Shown: one piece after another, positions 7,322 through 8,916 of the stretch
Layout of the letters: each line of letters starts with the position of its first letter
Numbering within the stretch: the stretch's first letter is position 1
Source: Verrucomicrobiota bacterium
Lineage (GTDB): Bacteria > Verrucomicrobiota > Verrucomicrobiia > Chthoniobacterales > UBA10450
Reading direction: 5' to 3'
NCBI GenBank assembly: GCA_003221375.1
Contig: QHRI01000216.1
Coordinates: 1-8,916, forward strand
Length of the DNA stretch: 8,916 nt
Program-made: the position numbers and the translations under genes
The notes under the pieces: generated by a model
The model's database searches: none
Told to the model about the DNA's origin: nothing
The model's input: the letters and a program-made list of their open reading frames with translations, nothing else

Positions 7322-7437
7322 TCTATAAACGGAATCGGCTCAGGATGTTGGCGAGGACGCGGCTACGTTGGAAGCACAGTGTCGTGCACGGCAGGAAGCA
7401 GACGACTGTCGGCCTGTCTCGGAGCGATGTCTCTATT
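7322..7437. promoter_or_regulatory. divergent intergenic region between permease and Mth938-like gene
   Basis: These 116 bases separate the starts of two divergent genes and so should hold at least one promoter. I find no convincing -35/-10 pair and no recognisable cyclic di-AMP (ydaO-type) riboswitch in the leader of the KimA-like gene. The only structure seen is a weak hairpin, GCAC/GTGC, near 7375-7390. The boundary depends on the choice of GTG at 7438 for the Mth938-like gene. Confidence 0.3.
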
Positions 7438-7815
7438 GTGAAGCACGAAGAGCGTTCACCGCGGATCGAACACGTTTCCTGGGGCCGACTCGAAGTCGAG
7501 GGAAGAGTCGAGCCTTACAAAGACGCAAAACTTTTCCCCGGTGGCTCACGTGACTGGAACTGGCGGGAGACTGGGACCGGTCACGATCCTGGAATTCAAG
7601 TCAGTGATGTGCAGGAATTGCTGGATCACGGCGCCAGAGTGGTCGTGCTTTCGCGCGGAATGGCCGAATGTCTTCACGTGCCGCGCGAGACGCTGGATTT
7701 TTTGAAGGAACGTCAGATCGCTGCTCACGTCTTACCAACCAAAGAAGCGGTCGCTCTTTATAATAAACTCGCCGAAACCGAGCCGGTGGGCGGGCTCTTT
7801 CATACGACCTGCTGA
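7438..7815 (+). CDS. Mth938-like domain protein (DUF498 family)
   Basis: A small soluble protein of 125 residues, covering exactly the Mth938-like (DUF498; AAMDC/NDUFAF3-related) domain. Family landmarks: PRIEHVSWGRLEVEG at 8-22, YKDAKLFPGGSRDW at 27-40, GIQVSDVQELLDHGARVVVL (52-71), SRGM at 72-75, LPTKEAVALYN at 99-109 and the C-terminal EPVGGLFHTTC at 115-125. Its biochemical role is unknown in bacteria; the mitochondrial relative NDUFAF3 helps assemble complex I. The start is uncertain. GTG at 7438-7440 gives a protein of family length, with GGAG 13 bases upstream. ATG at 7345 or 7315 would add 31 or 41 basic, unrecognisable residues, the latter overlapping the permease start; the frame stays open back to 7180. 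It ends nine bases before the stop of the convergent acyl-CoA synthetase gene. Confidence 0.87.
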   Translation: MKHEERSPRIEHVSWGRLEVEGRVEPYKDAKLFPGGSRDWNWRETGTGHDPGIQVSDVQELLDHGARVVVLSRGMAECLHVPRETLDFLKERQIAAHVLPTKEAVALYNKLAETEPVGGLFHTTC

Positions 7816-7824
7816 TCATGCGCC

Positions 7825-8916
7825 TTAGCCGGCAGCGCGCTTGATTTCATCTAACGACGTCGGGTTTTCCAAAGCAGATGTGTCGCCGAGTTTTTCGCCG
7901 AGGTACGCAGCACGGACTATTCGGCGCATCACTTTCGCGTTCCGTGTTTTTGGAATATCGGCCACGAAGAGCACCTCACGCGGGGCGAGCGCTTTTCCCA
8001 AGTCGCGTCCGACATCCCTTTTTAATTCGGCTGCAAGGGCAATGTCGCCATTGGCACCTTTCTTCAAAATGCAAAAACAGACCAGCGCTTCGCCCTTGAT
8101 GGAATCAGGAACGCCAATCGCCGCGGCTTCGCTCACTTGTGGATGCGCAACCAAGATCGATTCCACTTCCGCTGGTCCAACGCGTTTGCCGCCAACTTTA
8201 ATTGTATCGTCGGAACGCCCCAGAATGTACCAGAGCCCGTCGTTATCGACTGCCGCCCAGTCGCCGTGTACCCAAACATCTGGGAAACGGGACCAATATG
8301 TCTCGATATAGCGCTCGCGATCTTTCCAAAAGCCGCGCGTCATCCCCATCCAGGGCTCGCGGATCACCAGTTCGCCTACTTGTCCGCGGACAGACTTTCC
8401 ATTTTCATCAACAACATCCGCGGCCATTCCGGGAAGCGGCCCAGAGAACGCACACGGTTTCATTGGTGTAAGGACGTCACCCATCACGATTCCGCCGGAG
8501 ATTTCCGTACCGCCGGAATAGTTGATGATTGGAAGTTTTTCGCGCCCCACATTTTGGAACAGCCACATCCACGGGTCGGGATTCCACGGTTCACCGGTGG
8601 AAGCGAATTTGCGGAGCGATGAGAGATCGTGCTGATGCACGATTTCGTCATCATGCCGCCGCAACGCGCGAATCAACGTCGGAGAGACACCGAGCGCCGT
8701 CACTTTATGTCGATCTACTAATTGCCACACGCGATCTGGTTCCGGAAAATCGGGTGCGCCATCGTAAAGCATCATGGTGGCGCCGAGCAGTAATGCGCCA
8801 AAAACTTCCCATGGTCCCATCATCCAACCCATGTCGGTCATCCAGAAAAGTGTTTCGTCCGGGTGCAGATCAAGCCCATGCCACATGTCCTGCGCAGATT
8901 TGATCGGGAACCCACA
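7825..8916 (-). CDS. AMP-forming acyl-CoA synthetase, C-terminal part (5' end outside window)
   Basis: Member of the ANL adenylate-forming superfamily, which activates a carboxylic acid with ATP to an acyl-AMP and then transfers it to CoA. The visible reading frame continues without a stop to the window edge ([12 protein letters not shown] before the first in-window ATG at 8884-8886), so the N-terminal half is missing. Counting from that [20 protein letters not shown] at 14-30, STGEPWNPD at 96-104, [10 protein letters not shown] at 123-132 (motif A5 region), HGDWA at 207-211 (A7), [20 protein letters not shown] at 223-242 (A8, with hinge Asp) and [11 protein letters not shown] at 312-322 (A10, catalytic Lys318; Ala replaces the usual Gly before it). 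The long form with [11 protein letters not shown] resembles acetyl-/acetoacetyl-CoA synthetase-like enzymes and plant AAE17/18. The substrate is unknown. It is convergent with the Mth938-like gene. Confidence 0.92.
   Translation of the reverse strand, partial: CGFPIKSAQDMWHGLDLHPDETLFWMTDMGWMMGPWEVFGALLLGATMMLYDGAPDFPEPDRVWQLVDRHKVTALGVSPTLIRALRRHDDEIVHQHDLSSLRKFASTGEPWNPDPWMWLFQNVGREKLPIINYSGGTEISGGIVMGDVLTPMKPCAFSGPLPGMAADVVDENGKSVRGQVGELVIREPWMGMTRGFWKDRERYIETYWSRFPDVWVHGDWAAVDNDGLWYILGRSDDTIKVGGKRVGPAEVESILVAHPQVSEAAAIGVPDSIKGEALVCFCILKKGANGDIALAAELKRDVGRDLGKALAPREVLFVADIPKTRNAKVMRRIVRAAYLGEKLGDTSALENPTSLDEIKRAAG

Noticed and set aside
7322..7437. Possible cyclic di-AMP riboswitch before the KimA-like gene
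   Set aside because: KimA genes in Bacillus carry a ydaO-type riboswitch, but this 116-base region is short and I cannot find the conserved blocks of that motif on the minus strand.
7427..7441. Five-codon minigene ATG...TGA overlapping the GTG start of the Mth938-like gene
   Set aside because: GGAG sits too close to the ATG, and an ORF this short is expected by chance.
8137..8622. 161-residue open frame on the + strand
   Set aside because: Antisense to the acyl-CoA synthetase, whose motifs are intact across the same bases; no recognisable domain.

Overview
The window is a stretch of bacterial chromosome, moderately GC-rich by eye, with seven or eight densely packed protein genes and no RNA genes, transposases, CRISPR array or phage genes that I can see. 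Several starts are GTG and none of the genes has a strong Shine-Dalgarno sequence. Gene content (AlgJ/AlgX-like acetyltransferase, unlinked-strand otsA/otsB, KimA-like permease, soluble CapA, Mth938-like protein) and the AT-rich GTTA(A/C)AA intergenic repeat make a soil Verrucomicrobiota-type organism my best guess, but this is an inference of low confidence; Acidobacteriota or another soil phylum cannot be excluded.

Layout. 1-921 (+): C-terminal part of an AlgJ/AlgX-like SGNH O-acetyltransferase, cut by the window edge. 975-2438 (-): otsA, trehalose-6-phosphate synthase, convergent with the first gene. 2439-2547: short divergent intergenic region holding an AT-rich imperfect palindrome built from GTTA(A/C)AA units. 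2548-3321 (+): otsB, trehalose-6-phosphate phosphatase. 3322-4422 (-): CapA-family metallophosphatase-like protein whose stop codon directly abuts that of otsB. 4423-4651: non-coding gap with a 12-base direct repeat. 4652-5371 (-): MBL-fold metallohydrolase. 5447-7321 (-): KimA-like APC-superfamily permease with a cytosolic C-terminal domain. 7438-7815 (+): small Mth938-domain protein. 7825-8916 (-): C-terminal part of an AMP-forming acyl-CoA synthetase, cut by the right edge.

How the genes fit together. OtsA and OtsB are the two successive enzymes of trehalose synthesis and are transcribed divergently from a shared 109-base spacer. Trehalose production, a probable K+ transporter and an exopolysaccharide acetylation enzyme are all compatible with adaptation to osmotic and desiccation stress, though only otsA/otsB form a clear functional pair. 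The permease, MBL hydrolase and CapA gene lie in the same direction and may be one transcription unit (gaps of 75 and 229 bases). I see no clear undescribed defence or mobile system; the most interesting items are the palindromic repeat between otsA and otsB, the unassigned C-terminal domain of the acetyltransferase, and the permease/MBL pairing.
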